Origin: Bacillota bacterium
GTDB lineage: Bacteria > Bacillota > Clostridia > Lachnospirales > Lachnospiraceae
Length of the DNA: 64,000 bases
Direction: 5' to 3'
NCBI GenBank assembly: GCA_902363515.1
Contig: CABJAN010000003.1
Location: 62,001 to 126,000, forward strand
The position numbers were made by a program, and so were the translations under genes. Below the pieces are notes generated by a model. The model ran no database searches. It worked only from the letters and a program-made list of their open reading frames with translations, and was not told where the DNA came from. Below are positions 26,215 through 34,752 of the stretch, piece by piece (the first letter of the stretch is position 1; each line of letters begins with the position of its first letter).

Positions 26215-26670
26215 ATGGAAAATACTAATAACAAGAACAGAAAAAAATCAAAAAGGCGAAAGAATTTAAAGAAAAGATATTCTATTGTACTTGCTATATT
26301 AGCAGTTCTTATCCTTATGATAATCGGAGGTATTATTCTTACCCATAAGCCAGACAAGGATAGCGGCAAACAAACAAATACTGCTGCCAACACAGAATCA
26401 CCATCAAATGAAAATACAAACGCCCAAAATGAGTCTGAGTCTGAAAAGGTTTCTGATATTAAGGCACAACCTGTCGATGAAACAAATTTAAAAAATCTCA
26501 TTAGCAATGCTAAAGGAATTCAAACTACAGGGTATACTCAGGATTCTATTAATGCACTCAACTCAGCAGTCAATGATGCTGAAACTCTTCTCAAAACAGA
26601 TTTTTCGCAAAATGAAGTTGAAGATGCCTGTAAAAAAATAATTGATGCTATCCAAGGTTTAAAAAAATAA
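26215..26670 (+). CDS. Small membrane-anchored protein with FIVAR-like C-terminus
   Basis: A 151-residue protein. Residues 1-21 are very basic and cytoplasmic, followed by one transmembrane helix (about 23-43). A low-complexity Asn/Thr/Glu/Ser linker leads to a helical C-terminal domain of about 60 residues with LKNLISNAKGI, INALNSAVNDAETLL and IIDAIQGL. That helix-repeat pattern resembles FIVAR modules found in cell-surface proteins. No strong Shine-Dalgarno is seen. It may bind wall or surface polymer next to the repeat protein encoded just upstream, but no function is known. It ends before a strong terminator. Confidence 0.7.
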   Translation: MENTNNKNRKKSKRRKNLKKRYSIVLAILAVLILMIIGGIILTHKPDKDSGKQTNTAANTESPSNENTNAQNESESEKVSDIKAQPVDETNLKNLISNAKGIQTTGYTQDSINALNSAVNDAETLLKTDFSQNEVEDACKKIIDAIQGLKK

Positions 26671-26723
26671 TATACAGTATAAATCCCAGCCATAATAAAT
26701 AAGTATAAGAAAATGTATCTTTT

Positions 26724-26756
26724 CTGTCAGTAGGTATAACCTACTGGCAGTTTTTG
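26724..26756 (+). terminator. Intrinsic terminator after the FIVAR-like gene
   Basis: CTGTCAGTAGG and CCTACTGGCAG arms around 5 bases, then TTTTTG. A compact stem with a T-run. Confidence 0.85.
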
Positions 26757-26785
26757 TTGCTATCACTTCATAAATACTTTATAAT
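26757..26785 (+). promoter_or_regulatory. Promoter of the carboxypeptidase operon
   Basis: TTGCTA (26757-26762), 17 bases, TATAAT (26780-26785). The -35 overlaps the end of the preceding terminator's T-run. Confidence 0.65.
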
Positions 26786-26820
26786 ATACCATAGTTTACA
26801 AGAAGGGAAACAAAGGTTAT

Positions 26821-28320
26821 ATGAAAAAGAAAATCAAAAAAGATTTATGGAAAGCATTGCTTCTATGCGTGATTCTCACTATAAATCTATGCCAAATCTC
26901 TGTTATGGCGGCAGAGGCAGAAAATACAGCAACAAGCGCTCCAGAGGCCCCCGCCAAACCGGAAAGCTATGACTGGGAAATCCAGTCCAACAAAATTCCC
27001 GGCTGGCCCCAGGGACCAAAGGTAGTTGCAGAGACCGCCATTCTCATGGATATAGACTCAGGCTCTATTCTCTATGCAAAAGGAATTGACGAAAAACGCG
27101 CCCCGGCCAGCACAACCAAAATCATGACCGCGATGCTGGCCCTTGAACAGGTGCCATTTGACACTCAGATTACTTTTACAGATGAGGTCAATAATATTGA
27201 GGCTGACAGCACACACATTGGCATTAAACCAGGCGAAACCCTCACTATGAAAGATTGCGCTTATGCTATTCTCTTGGCTTCCGCCAATGAGGTTTCCTCC
27301 GGTGTTGCAGAATATATCGGCGGGGATGTGCAGACTTTCGTAGATTCTATGAATCAAAGAGCCAAAGACCTGGGCTGTCAGAATACACATTTTGTCAATG
27401 CCAACGGTTTGTACAGTGAAGACCACTATACCACTGCCAGAGACTTAGCTATCATCTCCTGTGCGGCCTTCCAAAACGAAACCTTTCGGGAAATTATCAA
27501 AACGCCCTACTATATTGTTCCTGAAACAAATATCACCAATGAAACCCGTTGGCTGAACAATCATCACAAAATGGTACTTCCAGACAGCTCTGAATATTAT
27601 GAAGGCTGTCTTGGAGGCAAGACAGGGTACACTGTAAAGGCAGGAAATACTCTCGTAACCTATGCTGAAAGAAACGGAATACGTCTGGTTTGTGTGGTTC
27701 TGGCTGATATCAACGAACATTATAATGATACCCGGGCATTATTTGACTATGGATTTAACAATTTCCAGAAAGTAAGTCCAAGTGCTGTGGATTTAACTCC
27801 TGCAAAAAAAGATACCTTGGGTTCAAAGTTAATTGAGCAAGGTTCCTTAAACACTATATTCCAGGAATCCTCCCTTATCCTTCCAAAAGAACTGCAAAAA
27901 TCTCTCACTTTTGAAACTGCGCTAGAAGAAGATCATACTTTACAAATTACCTACCGCTATGGAGATACTGTTCTTGGAACTTCCAGCACACAGGCTACTG
28001 ACGAAATTCTCACGGCTGCCAAGGACCTGGGTATACAAAAAGAAGAACGGACAGAGGGCAGTATTGACTTTCAAAAAGAAAACGAAAAACAGGAAACAAA
28101 TGTTGTTCCGGACAATTCTTCTACAAGTTCTCAATCTCCCAAAGGACTTTTAGAAGAACTTGCACACAACTTCCGCCAGCTTCCAAACTGGAAGTACCCC
28201 GCGCTGATTTTTATAGGAGCTGCATTAATCTTCTATATTGTTACTTTAATTTTAAGAATACAACGTTCAAGAAAACGTCGTAAACGTAGAAAAAACAGAA
28301 AAAAAGGAGCTTCCTCATGA
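26821..28320 (+). CDS. D-alanyl-D-alanine carboxypeptidase (low-molecular-weight PBP)
   Basis: A 499-residue exported enzyme that trims the terminal D-Ala from peptidoglycan stem peptides. A signal peptide covers about residues 1-31. The serine-hydrolase motifs are SxxK in ASTTK (Ser97, Lys100), SAN at 154-156 and KTG at 267-269. A C-terminal membrane helix (about 460-480) with a strongly basic tail anchors it. The intervening C-terminal domain has the layout of DacF/PBP5-type proteins. It starts a likely operon with the metallo-hydrolase, whose ATG overlaps this stop by 4 bases, and then the VOC protein. A transpeptidase role is unlikely given the class. Confidence 0.93.
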   Translation: MKKKIKKDLWKALLLCVILTINLCQISVMAAEAENTATSAPEAPAKPESYDWEIQSNKIPGWPQGPKVVAETAILMDIDSGSILYAKGIDEKRAPASTTKIMTAMLALEQVPFDTQITFTDEVNNIEADSTHIGIKPGETLTMKDCAYAILLASANEVSSGVAEYIGGDVQTFVDSMNQRAKDLGCQNTHFVNANGLYSEDHYTTARDLAIISCAAFQNETFREIIKTPYYIVPETNITNETRWLNNHHKMVLPDSSEYYEGCLGGKTGYTVKAGNTLVTYAERNGIRLVCVVLADINEHYNDTRALFDYGFNNFQKVSPSAVDLTPAKKDTLGSKLIEQGSLNTIFQESSLILPKELQKSLTFETALEEDHTLQITYRYGDTVLGTSSTQATDEILTAAKDLGIQKEERTEGSIDFQKENEKQETNVVPDNSSTSSQSPKGLLEELAHNFRQLPNWKYPALIFIGAALIFYIVTLILRIQRSRKRRKRRKNRKKGASS

Positions 28321-29048
28321 AAGTAACTTACATCGGACACAGTGGTTTTTTGCTGGAGTGGAAGGATTGTTTCTGGCTTTTCGACTATTATGAGGGAAAC
28401 ATTCCAATTCCCTCTGTCCCAAAGCCTTTATATGTATTTTCTTCTCACAGCCATGGGGACCATTTTAATCCCGCCATATTTTCTATTGCCGGTTTTTCCA
28501 AAATATGCTATATTCTTTCCCATGACATCATGAAAAAGGCAAAAAGGTATGAAACCACAGTAAATGCAGACTCTATTCACTTTATGAAAGCCCGGCAGAA
28601 GCTGCTTCTTCCGGTGGAAGGTGTCCACAAACAACTGGAAATCCAAACTCTTCCATCTACAGATTGCGGCGTAGCTTTTTTAGTTCGTTATGAAGGAAAG
28701 CTGATTTATCATGCCGGCGATTTAAACTGGTGGGTATGGCCCGGAGAATCAAAACAATACAACAACAATATGACTGCAAATTTCAAAAACTACACAGCCC
28801 CCTTAAAAGGTCTTGATATTTTTGCCGCCTTTCTTCCCCTGGACCCCCGTCAGGAAGACTGGTATAACAAAGGACTCCTGTACATTCTGGAACAGGCAGA
28901 AAACATCCATTATGTTTTCCCTATGCACTTCTGGAAGGATTACTCCGTTATCCAGAAATTTGCCAGTTCGTCGGAAGGCCGCGCATATAACAGGCAGCTT
29001 CAGCTTATAGAAAAAGAAGGTCAGACCTTTCTGTGTACAGAAGAATAA
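28317..29048 (+). CDS. MBL-fold metallo-hydrolase (UlaG-like)
   Basis: A 243-residue cytoplasmic metallo-beta-lactamase-fold protein. The metal motif HxHxDH is at residues 44-49 in SSHSHGDHF. A further His is in YHAGDLNWW, and a late His is in FPMHFWKDY. N-terminal IGHSGFLLEW is the usual opening of UlaG/YycJ-type family members. The substrate is unknown. Translation is coupled to the preceding carboxypeptidase gene by a 4-base overlap, with AAGGAG upstream. A phosphodiesterase or lactonase activity would fit, but nothing in the sequence decides this. Confidence 0.85.
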   Translation: MKVTYIGHSGFLLEWKDCFWLFDYYEGNIPIPSVPKPLYVFSSHSHGDHFNPAIFSIAGFSKICYILSHDIMKKAKRYETTVNADSIHFMKARQKLLLPVEGVHKQLEIQTLPSTDCGVAFLVRYEGKLIYHAGDLNWWVWPGESKQYNNNMTANFKNYTAPLKGLDIFAAFLPLDPRQEDWYNKGLLYILEQAENIHYVFPMHFWKDYSVIQKFASSSEGRAYNRQLQLIEKEGQTFLCTEE

Positions 29049-29077
29049 TGCAGTCGCAATTTTAGGAGGATAAGCCT

Positions 29078-29449
29078 ATGAGATTTCAAATGGTTCACGA
29101 AAATTACAATGTAAAAAACCTGGAACGTTCTATGGAGTTCTATAAAAATGCTCTTGGAATCACTGAGAAACGCAGAATCGAAGCCCCGGATGGTTCTTTT
29201 ATTATTGTCTATCTGGGCAACAAAACAACAGATTTTGAACTGGAACTTACCTGGTTAAGAGACTTTGACAGACCTTACAACCTGGGTGACTGCGAATTTC
29301 ACCTGGCTTTTTGCACAGATAACTTTGAGGCAGCTCACAAACTCCATGAAGAAATGGGATGCATCTGTTTTGAAAATAAAGAAATGGGTATTTACTTCAT
29401 TTCTGACCCAGACGGGTACTGGCTGGAAATTATACCGGATAAAAAATAA
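29078..29449 (+). CDS. gloA: VOC-family protein, lactoylglutathione lyase-like (glyoxalase I)
   Basis: A 123-residue vicinal-oxygen-chelate protein with two beta-alpha-beta-beta-beta halves. It shows the N-terminal HENYNVKNLERSMEFYKNAL, a metal-ligand Glu in ELELTWL, His in FHLAFCTDN and Glu in DGYWLEIIP. These are the expected His/Glu ligands of Ni-type glyoxalase I, which detoxifies methylglyoxal using a thiol. AGGAGG precedes the ATG by 8 bases. It follows the metallo-hydrolase after 29 bases and is probably the last gene of that transcript. Whether glutathione or another thiol is used in this organism is unknown. Confidence 0.85.
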   Translation: MRFQMVHENYNVKNLERSMEFYKNALGITEKRRIEAPDGSFIIVYLGNKTTDFELELTWLRDFDRPYNLGDCEFHLAFCTDNFEAAHKLHEEMGCICFENKEMGIYFISDPDGYWLEIIPDKK

Positions 29450-29460
29450 ACGGCAATGAC

Positions 29461-29510
29461 AAAAAAGAGATAACGGGTGGCGCCAAACTGCCATTCCTTT
29501 ATCTCTTTTT
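29461..29510. terminator. Bidirectional terminator between gloA and the GH43 gene
   Basis: AAAAAAGAGATAA and TTATCTCTTTTT arms flank a GC-rich centre. T-runs appear on both strands, which fits the two convergent genes. Confidence 0.85.
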
Positions 29511-29524
29511 CGTCGTACGAATCT

Positions 29525-31111
29525 TTATTCTTCCTGTTCTTCGTAATAAAAATAATCAAAATCTGCATACTTTCTTGTTCCCGCCAGATCCTGACAGCAA
29601 ATACCAATGAAAGCGCCTGTAAACATGCCATGGCCTGTGGTCTCTTCATAATAATCATCTGAGAGAATGGTGGCATCTAAGTCCGGTCCGATCCTTTCAA
29701 ATTGTTTTCCATCTACAGAATAGGAGAACCAGGCTTTCTCTGTCTGTATATTCAGCCGCAAATAAACCGGCTTTCCCTTTGGAATCGGAACGCCTGCGCC
29801 AATAGGATGGGTTCCTGCTCCCGTATCACAGGCAATGATAGAAAGAACCCTTCCAAGCATCTCATCCTGTGTCACATAAAGATAATAATATCCAAGGGTA
29901 TTGTAATAATAAATCAATCCAGCCATCTGCTGGAAATGTTGCGGATCAAATTCCAGCTTTGTATTCACCTCACAGCAAAAACTCTGCTGCCTGTGCGCCA
30001 GAAGAGATTGCTCATATCTGGAGTTTGGAGATTCTGCCCCATAAAGCCGCAAATATCCAGGACGTTCTGTTAAGGAAGCTCTATTCCCCAGAGGTACACG
30101 CAGGGTCTGGAGATGAAGACTCCACTGCTCCTGGTCAAATTCTTCCTTCAGATCGTGACCTTTCTCACAGATTTTTACATCAGGAATAGAAACCTGCAAA
30201 GCCGGTCTGTTGGTATTGTCTGCCATTCTAAGCCAGCCATCTTTCCAAATTACTTCCTGAAGAGCAGTTTCTCTTCCAAGAATACACCGCCGCTTCTCCC
30301 CTACCGGTCTTCCGCAAAGATGCGCCAGATACCACTTTCCATTTGTCCCTTTTACAATACTGGCATGCCCAGCCTTTTGCAGTCCCCATGCTGGAAGATG
30401 TCTGGTAGTGAGCATATGTCCAGCCGGATCCAGCTCATAAGGTCCCTCTATCTTTTTACTTCTTGCCATCATAACGCCATGCTGATAGCCGGTTCCCCCT
30501 TCTGCTGTCATAAGATAATAATAACCATCATGCTGGTACAAATGCGGTCCTTCTGTCAGCCCTGCAGGTGTACCTTTGAAAATATTCATACGCTCTCCCA
30601 CCAGACATTGCTTCTCCTCTGAATATTCCTGAAGTACAATTCCGGCAAACTTGGTCTGATAAGAACGGTAATCCATTAGCATATTGACCAGATATTTTTT
30701 ACCGTTTACATCATGAAACAAAGACGGATCAAAACCACTGGAATTGAGATAAATCGGCTCTGACCAGGGTCCGCGGATATCCTTTGCAGTTACCAGATAA
30801 TTGTGGGTGTCCTTAAACATTCCCAGAAAGGACCTCACATCTGTATAAATCAGATAATAAGTGCCTTTGTCATAAGACAGACATGGAGCCCAGACGCCGC
30901 AGGAATTATCCTCACCAAGCATGTTTAACTGGCTTACCCTGCTTAGTGGATAGGAAATTAACTCCCAGTTCACTAAATCCCTGGAATGATGAATCTGCAC
31001 CCCGGGAAACCACTCAAATGTAGATGTGGCTATGTAATAATCTTCACCCACACGAAGAATGGACGGATCCGGGTGAAAACCCGGAAGAATAGGATTTCGA
31101 ATCTCGCTCAT
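29525..31111 (-). CDS. Glycoside hydrolase family 43 (beta-xylosidase/arabinofuranosidase)
   Basis: A 528-residue cytoplasmic enzyme. The five-bladed GH43 catalytic domain occupies about residues 5-300 and has the three acidic residues: Asp15 in FHPDPS, Asp128 in SGFDPSLF and Glu187 in LTEGPH. A C-terminal beta-sandwich (about 320-525), as in xylosidases of this group, ends FDYFYYEEQEE. There is no signal peptide, so it acts on imported xylo- or arabino-oligosaccharides. GTGAGG lies 7 bases before the ATG. A GH27 gene follows the same direction upstream, but each seems to have its own control region. Xylosidase is favoured over arabinofuranosidase. Confidence 0.93.
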   Translation of the reverse strand: MSEIRNPILPGFHPDPSILRVGEDYYIATSTFEWFPGVQIHHSRDLVNWELISYPLSRVSQLNMLGEDNSCGVWAPCLSYDKGTYYLIYTDVRSFLGMFKDTHNYLVTAKDIRGPWSEPIYLNSSGFDPSLFHDVNGKKYLVNMLMDYRSYQTKFAGIVLQEYSEEKQCLVGERMNIFKGTPAGLTEGPHLYQHDGYYYLMTAEGGTGYQHGVMMARSKKIEGPYELDPAGHMLTTRHLPAWGLQKAGHASIVKGTNGKWYLAHLCGRPVGEKRRCILGRETALQEVIWKDGWLRMADNTNRPALQVSIPDVKICEKGHDLKEEFDQEQWSLHLQTLRVPLGNRASLTERPGYLRLYGAESPNSRYEQSLLAHRQQSFCCEVNTKLEFDPQHFQQMAGLIYYYNTLGYYYLYVTQDEMLGRVLSIIACDTGAGTHPIGAGVPIPKGKPVYLRLNIQTEKAWFSYSVDGKQFERIGPDLDATILSDDYYEETTGHGMFTGAFIGICCQDLAGTRKYADFDYFYYEEQEE

Positions 31112-31131
31112 AGAAATACCTCACTCTTTCC

Positions 31132-31186
31132 GCTGCATGAAAGCAAATGCAGCATACTTTGTTTTGTGACTAAACTATATAGTTTT
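31132..31186. promoter_or_regulatory. Palindrome and hairpin upstream of the GH43 gene
   Basis: A perfect 14-base palindrome AAACTATATAGTTT lies at 31173-31186. A GCTGCAT/ATGCAGC hairpin lies at 31132-31154, in the presumed leader. The palindrome is a good operator candidate for a sugar-responsive regulator. A -10 cannot be fixed with confidence. Confidence 0.5.
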
Positions 31187-31237
31187 ATAGTAGACTATTC
31201 TTCCGGAAATAGCAATTTAAAAATATGTTTTCTGTGT

Positions 31238-32542
31238 TTAATATTTTAACCGATAGAGCTTTGCATCATGAGATTTCAAGGTGATTTCTATATTTTCTTC
31301 TGCCTCTCCCAAATCTTCTCCACTCCACATATCATATACCTGACATTTATCTTCCATCCCAAGCTGCTTCAAACTCACCCTAAAGGTCTCTTCCCAGTTC
31401 GTAATATTGAAAAATGCCGCATAGGTATTTCCCTCTTCATCCTCTGCCTTCCACAGAATAAAATCACCTGTGCGAAGTACCTGATGAGCATTCCTGCTCT
31501 TCTTCAAAAGCCCCAGAACTTCATCATTGGTCACCAAGGATTTCGTCCACTCATCCATATCCGTCAGCTCACATCCAAGCATCATAGGCGAACGGAAAAT
31601 ACACCACAGAGTAAACATGGTTCTCTGTTCTTCCTTTGAAAGTCTGGTCTGGCGGTCTGTCAATCCATGCTCACAGCCCCGTATGGAAATATGACCAACA
31701 GGCAGCATATCACAGTCAGGGTAACATCCCTGCGATACATAGGGGCTCCAATTATTACAGCGTCTGAACATTTCCATAATATTTTCCCAGCTATCCCACA
31801 AATCATTGGTAATACGCCACATATTTGCATGTTCGCAGAGATGTTCTGCCTTTTCTACCATAGCGGGTCCCGGTGACAGGCTAAGGACAATGGGACGCCC
31901 ACACTTGTCAATGGCATTTCTCAACATTTCGATTTCATCACCGCCATATTCCAGTGTACTCTCATCCCCGGGCCTTCCATATTTTACACAGATATCATCA
32001 ACCTTAATGAAATCCACTCCCCAGGAAGCATACAGCTCTAAAATTGAATCATAATACTCCTGTGCCCCGGGTTTCGTTGTATCCAAACCATACATATCAG
32101 TATTCCAGCAGCAAATAGAAGATGGATGTGCAACCTCTCTTGCTGTATAATTGCTGTCTTTAATCTTCACATTTTGTGCTACAGCCTGACGTGGAATACC
32201 ACGCATGATATGAATACCAAATTTCAATCCCTTGCTGTGCGTATAATCAGCAATCTCCTTAAATCCTTTCCCATTTGCAGCAGAGGGGAAACGGTTTGGT
32301 GCAGGAATTAGTCTTCCATATTCATCCATACATAAATCTGCAAACTTATGGTAATGACTGGAATCTGCTGTTGGCTCATACCACTGAATGTCGCAGACAA
32401 TATATTCCCATCCATGATCTTTTAAATGTTCTGCCATGTAGTTTATGTTTTGTCTTAACTCTTGTTCTGTCACAGAAGCTCCATAGCAGTCCCAACTGTT
32501 CCACCCCATAGGAGGTGTGGGTGCAAATGCATTTTTGTTCAT
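31238..32542 (-). CDS. Alpha-galactosidase, glycoside hydrolase family 27
   Basis: A 434-residue (beta/alpha)8-barrel enzyme without signal peptide. Near the N-terminus is PPMGWNSWDCYG, the GH27 opening. The likely nucleophile is Asp182 in DFIKVDD and the acid/base Asp247 in RITNDLWDSW, by comparison with human alpha-galactosidase A. A C-terminal beta-domain follows. It removes terminal alpha-galactose (or alpha-N-acetylgalactosamine) from oligosaccharides. The ATG at 32542 follows AAGGAG by 8 bases; upstream in-frame codons are ignored. A TATAAT at 32565-32570 on the minus strand is the likely -10. It diverges from an AraC-type regulator that is the natural candidate activator. Confidence 0.92.
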   Translation of the reverse strand: MNKNAFAPTPPMGWNSWDCYGASVTEQELRQNINYMAEHLKDHGWEYIVCDIQWYEPTADSSHYHKFADLCMDEYGRLIPAPNRFPSAANGKGFKEIADYTHSKGLKFGIHIMRGIPRQAVAQNVKIKDSNYTAREVAHPSSICCWNTDMYGLDTTKPGAQEYYDSILELYASWGVDFIKVDDICVKYGRPGDESTLEYGGDEIEMLRNAIDKCGRPIVLSLSPGPAMVEKAEHLCEHANMWRITNDLWDSWENIMEMFRRCNNWSPYVSQGCYPDCDMLPVGHISIRGCEHGLTDRQTRLSKEEQRTMFTLWCIFRSPMMLGCELTDMDEWTKSLVTNDEVLGLLKKSRNAHQVLRTGDFILWKAEDEEGNTYAAFFNITNWEETFRVSLKQLGMEDKCQVYDMWSGEDLGEAEENIEITLKSHDAKLYRLKY

Positions 32543-32571
32543 AATCAACACTCCTTATGCACTTATTATAT

Positions 32572-32601
32572 TTGCTATTTTATCAAACCTTGCGTTATAA
32601 T
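32572..32601 (+). promoter_or_regulatory. Promoter of the AraC-type regulator
   Basis: TTGCTA (32572-32577), 18 bases, TATAAT (32596-32601). A TTTCA/TGAAA inverted pair follows at 32610-32621. The divergent GH27 promoter shares this 110-base region. Confidence 0.6.
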
Positions 32602-32651
32602 GTTTCATATTTCATTTGAAATACCACACATTTATTGCAGGAGATAAAATT

Positions 32652-33470
32652 ATGTTTTACGAAAAAAAAGAAGAATACTTTTTTGCTGTCAAAGAATATA
32701 ATCCCTTACAATATCCTCTCCATGTACACCAGTATATCGAATATGTCCGTGCTGAAAAAGGATTTCTGGAAATGCAGATTGGAAAGGAAACCTATTTAAT
32801 CCAGGAGGGAGATGTTGCTGTGATTTTCCCCAATGTGACACATGATTATCACACCTTATCCACCACGGGAAATACTCAGCTTAACATTATCAATGGTTAT
32901 TTAGACTTGCTGCCCCTTCATAAGAAACTTCTGCTCAGTAAATATCCTTTAACTCCTGTTATCCGGAAGGAAGATTTACATGAAGATGTTCTTTTTGCAG
33001 AAAAAAGACTGTTTGAAATCAAGGCAAAAGAAGAACATCTCCCGCTGATTTCATCTTTTCTTTCTTTAATGTTATGTCAACTATGTGCAAATCTACAGCT
33101 TACAGACTATCAAAACCAGCCCCCTCAGGATCTTGTCTGTGAGATTATTGCTTATATTGCCAGTCATTTTCAGGAAGAACTGACACTTACCAGCGTTGCT
33201 AATCACTTTGGCATTGGAAAATATCATTTGTCCAGAATTTTTTCTAATGTTCTTGGGATTCACTTTACAGCGTATCTCAATGCACTGCGTATGAACTACG
33301 CTAAACATTTACTGCATAATTCAGATATGAATATTACTACCATTGCCATAGAATGTGGGTATCACAACCAGCAGACCTTCAACCGGATTTTTAAAGAACG
33401 AAACAAATGTACCCCAAAAGAATATAAAAAATCGAATTTTTCTGAGAATGTGCCTATAATAATACATTAA
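32652..33470 (+). CDS. AraC-family transcriptional regulator (next to GH27 and kinase)
   Basis: A 272-residue regulator. The N-terminal cupin-like sensor starts with HVHQYIEYVRAEKGFLEMQIG. The C-terminal pair of helix-turn-helix motifs is seen in LTSVANHFGIGKYHLSRIF and in ITTIAIECGYHNQQTFNRIF, ending with the typical CTPKEYKK. The ATG at 32652 follows GGAG by 8 bases. It is divergent from the GH27 alpha-galactosidase and 95 bases ahead of a ketodeoxygluconate-type kinase, so it probably controls one or both in response to a sugar. Confidence 0.92.
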   Translation: MFYEKKEEYFFAVKEYNPLQYPLHVHQYIEYVRAEKGFLEMQIGKETYLIQEGDVAVIFPNVTHDYHTLSTTGNTQLNIINGYLDLLPLHKKLLLSKYPLTPVIRKEDLHEDVLFAEKRLFEIKAKEEHLPLISSFLSLMLCQLCANLQLTDYQNQPPQDLVCEIIAYIASHFQEELTLTSVANHFGIGKYHLSRIFSNVLGIHFTAYLNALRMNYAKHLLHNSDMNITTIAIECGYHNQQTFNRIFKERNKCTPKEYKKSNFSENVPIIIH

Positions 33471-33482
33471 TTATTGGATATT

Positions 33483-33496
33483 TGCATTGCAATGCA
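33483..33496. promoter_or_regulatory. Perfect 14-base palindrome upstream of the kinase gene
   Basis: TGCATTGCAATGCA lies 70-83 bases before the kinase start. It is symmetric and could be a dimeric repressor site. No partner is identified. Confidence 0.4.
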
Positions 33497-33565
33497 GTAT
33501 TGAATCATCTAAAATAAGAATAACGAAACTAAAACCAATATAGTCTTGCATACAAGGAGGTTCCT

Positions 33566-34651
33566 ATGCAGCATTCAAATCCTCTGCTGAACAATACCAG
33601 CAGCCACAAATTTATAACCATTGGTGAGGTCATGCTCCGCCTGACTCCTCCAAACTACGATAAAATCCGTGTTGCTACAAATTTTGAGGCAAGTTATGGC
33701 GGAAGCGAAGCGAATATTGCTCTTGCCCTGGCGAATCTGGGTGTTGACAGTACATTTTTCACCGTGGTTCCCAATAACAGTCTTGGCAAAAGTGCAGTCC
33801 GTATGCTTCGGAGCAATGACGTTCACTGTACCCCTGTGATTCTGACTACACCGGAACAGACGCCGAGCCACCGTCTCGGAACCTATTATCTGGAAGCCGG
33901 ATACGGAATCCGTGCCAGCAAAGTAACTTATGACCGGAAACATAGCGCTTTTACAGAATTTGATTTCAGCACTGTTGATATTGCAGCTCTTTTAGATGGA
34001 TTTACCTGGCTTCATTTAAGCGGTATCACTCCAGCCCTGAACCAGAACTGCCGTGATTTCATTATGGCATGTTTGAAGGCAGCAAAGGAAAAAGGACTTA
34101 CCGTAAGCTTTGACGGAAACTTCCGCAGCAAACTGTGGACCTGGGAAGAAGCCCGTGATTTCTGTACAGAATGCCTTCCCTATGTGGATGTTCTTCTTGG
34201 CATCGAACCTTATCATCTCTGGAAAGATGAAGGTAACCACAGCAAAGGAGATATAAAGGATGGAATTCCTTTACAGCCAAGCTATGAACAACAGGATGAA
34301 ATTTTCCAGGCTTTCGTTGCACGTTATCCAAACTTAAAATGTATTGCCCGCCATGTGCGTTATGCTCACAGTGGAAGTGAAAATAGCTTAAAAGCATTTA
34401 TGTGGTATGAAGATCATACCTTTGAAAGCAAGTTATTTACTTTTAATATTCTAGATCGTGTAGGTGGTGGAGATGCTTTTGCAAGTGGATTAATTTATGC
34501 CATGATGCATGATTACAAACCAATGGATATGGTAAATTTTGCTGTGGCCAGCAGCGTAATCAAACATACCATCCGGGGCGATGGAAATATTACAGATGAT
34601 GTTTCCACTATCAAGAATCTCATGAATATGAATTACGATATTAAAAGATAA
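33566..34651 (+). CDS. kdgK: PfkB-family sugar kinase, probably 2-keto-3-deoxygluconate kinase
   Basis: A 361-residue ribokinase-fold enzyme. The N-terminal FITIGEVMLRLTPP is the typical start of KDG kinases, with YGGSEANIALALANLG as the first PfkB region. The catalytic loop DRVGGGDAFASG has the general base at Asp303. KDG kinase phosphorylates 2-keto-3-deoxygluconate from uronate (pectin, hexuronate) breakdown. No KDPG aldolase is adjacent. AAGGAGG lies just before the ATG. The protein is about 20 residues longer at its N-terminus than core PfkB kinases. Another 2-keto or fructose-type substrate remains possible. Confidence 0.82.
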   Translation: MQHSNPLLNNTSSHKFITIGEVMLRLTPPNYDKIRVATNFEASYGGSEANIALALANLGVDSTFFTVVPNNSLGKSAVRMLRSNDVHCTPVILTTPEQTPSHRLGTYYLEAGYGIRASKVTYDRKHSAFTEFDFSTVDIAALLDGFTWLHLSGITPALNQNCRDFIMACLKAAKEKGLTVSFDGNFRSKLWTWEEARDFCTECLPYVDVLLGIEPYHLWKDEGNHSKGDIKDGIPLQPSYEQQDEIFQAFVARYPNLKCIARHVRYAHSGSENSLKAFMWYEDHTFESKLFTFNILDRVGGGDAFASGLIYAMMHDYKPMDMVNFAVASSVIKHTIRGDGNITDDVSTIKNLMNMNYDIKR

Positions 34652-34697
34652 GGCAATAAGAAATCTGTCTGGAATGCAGATTCCAATACTATAAACA

Positions 34698-34752
34698 AAA
34701 AGAAGAGAATCTCTGCACATTTCTTGCGCATGAAGATTCTCCTCTTTATTTT
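34698..34752. terminator. Bidirectional terminator between the kinase and SGNH genes
   Basis: AGAAGAGAATCT and AGATTCTCCTCT arms around a 23-base loop are followed by TTTATTTT. The complementary strand has a matching A/T tract for the convergent gene. Confidence 0.75.
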
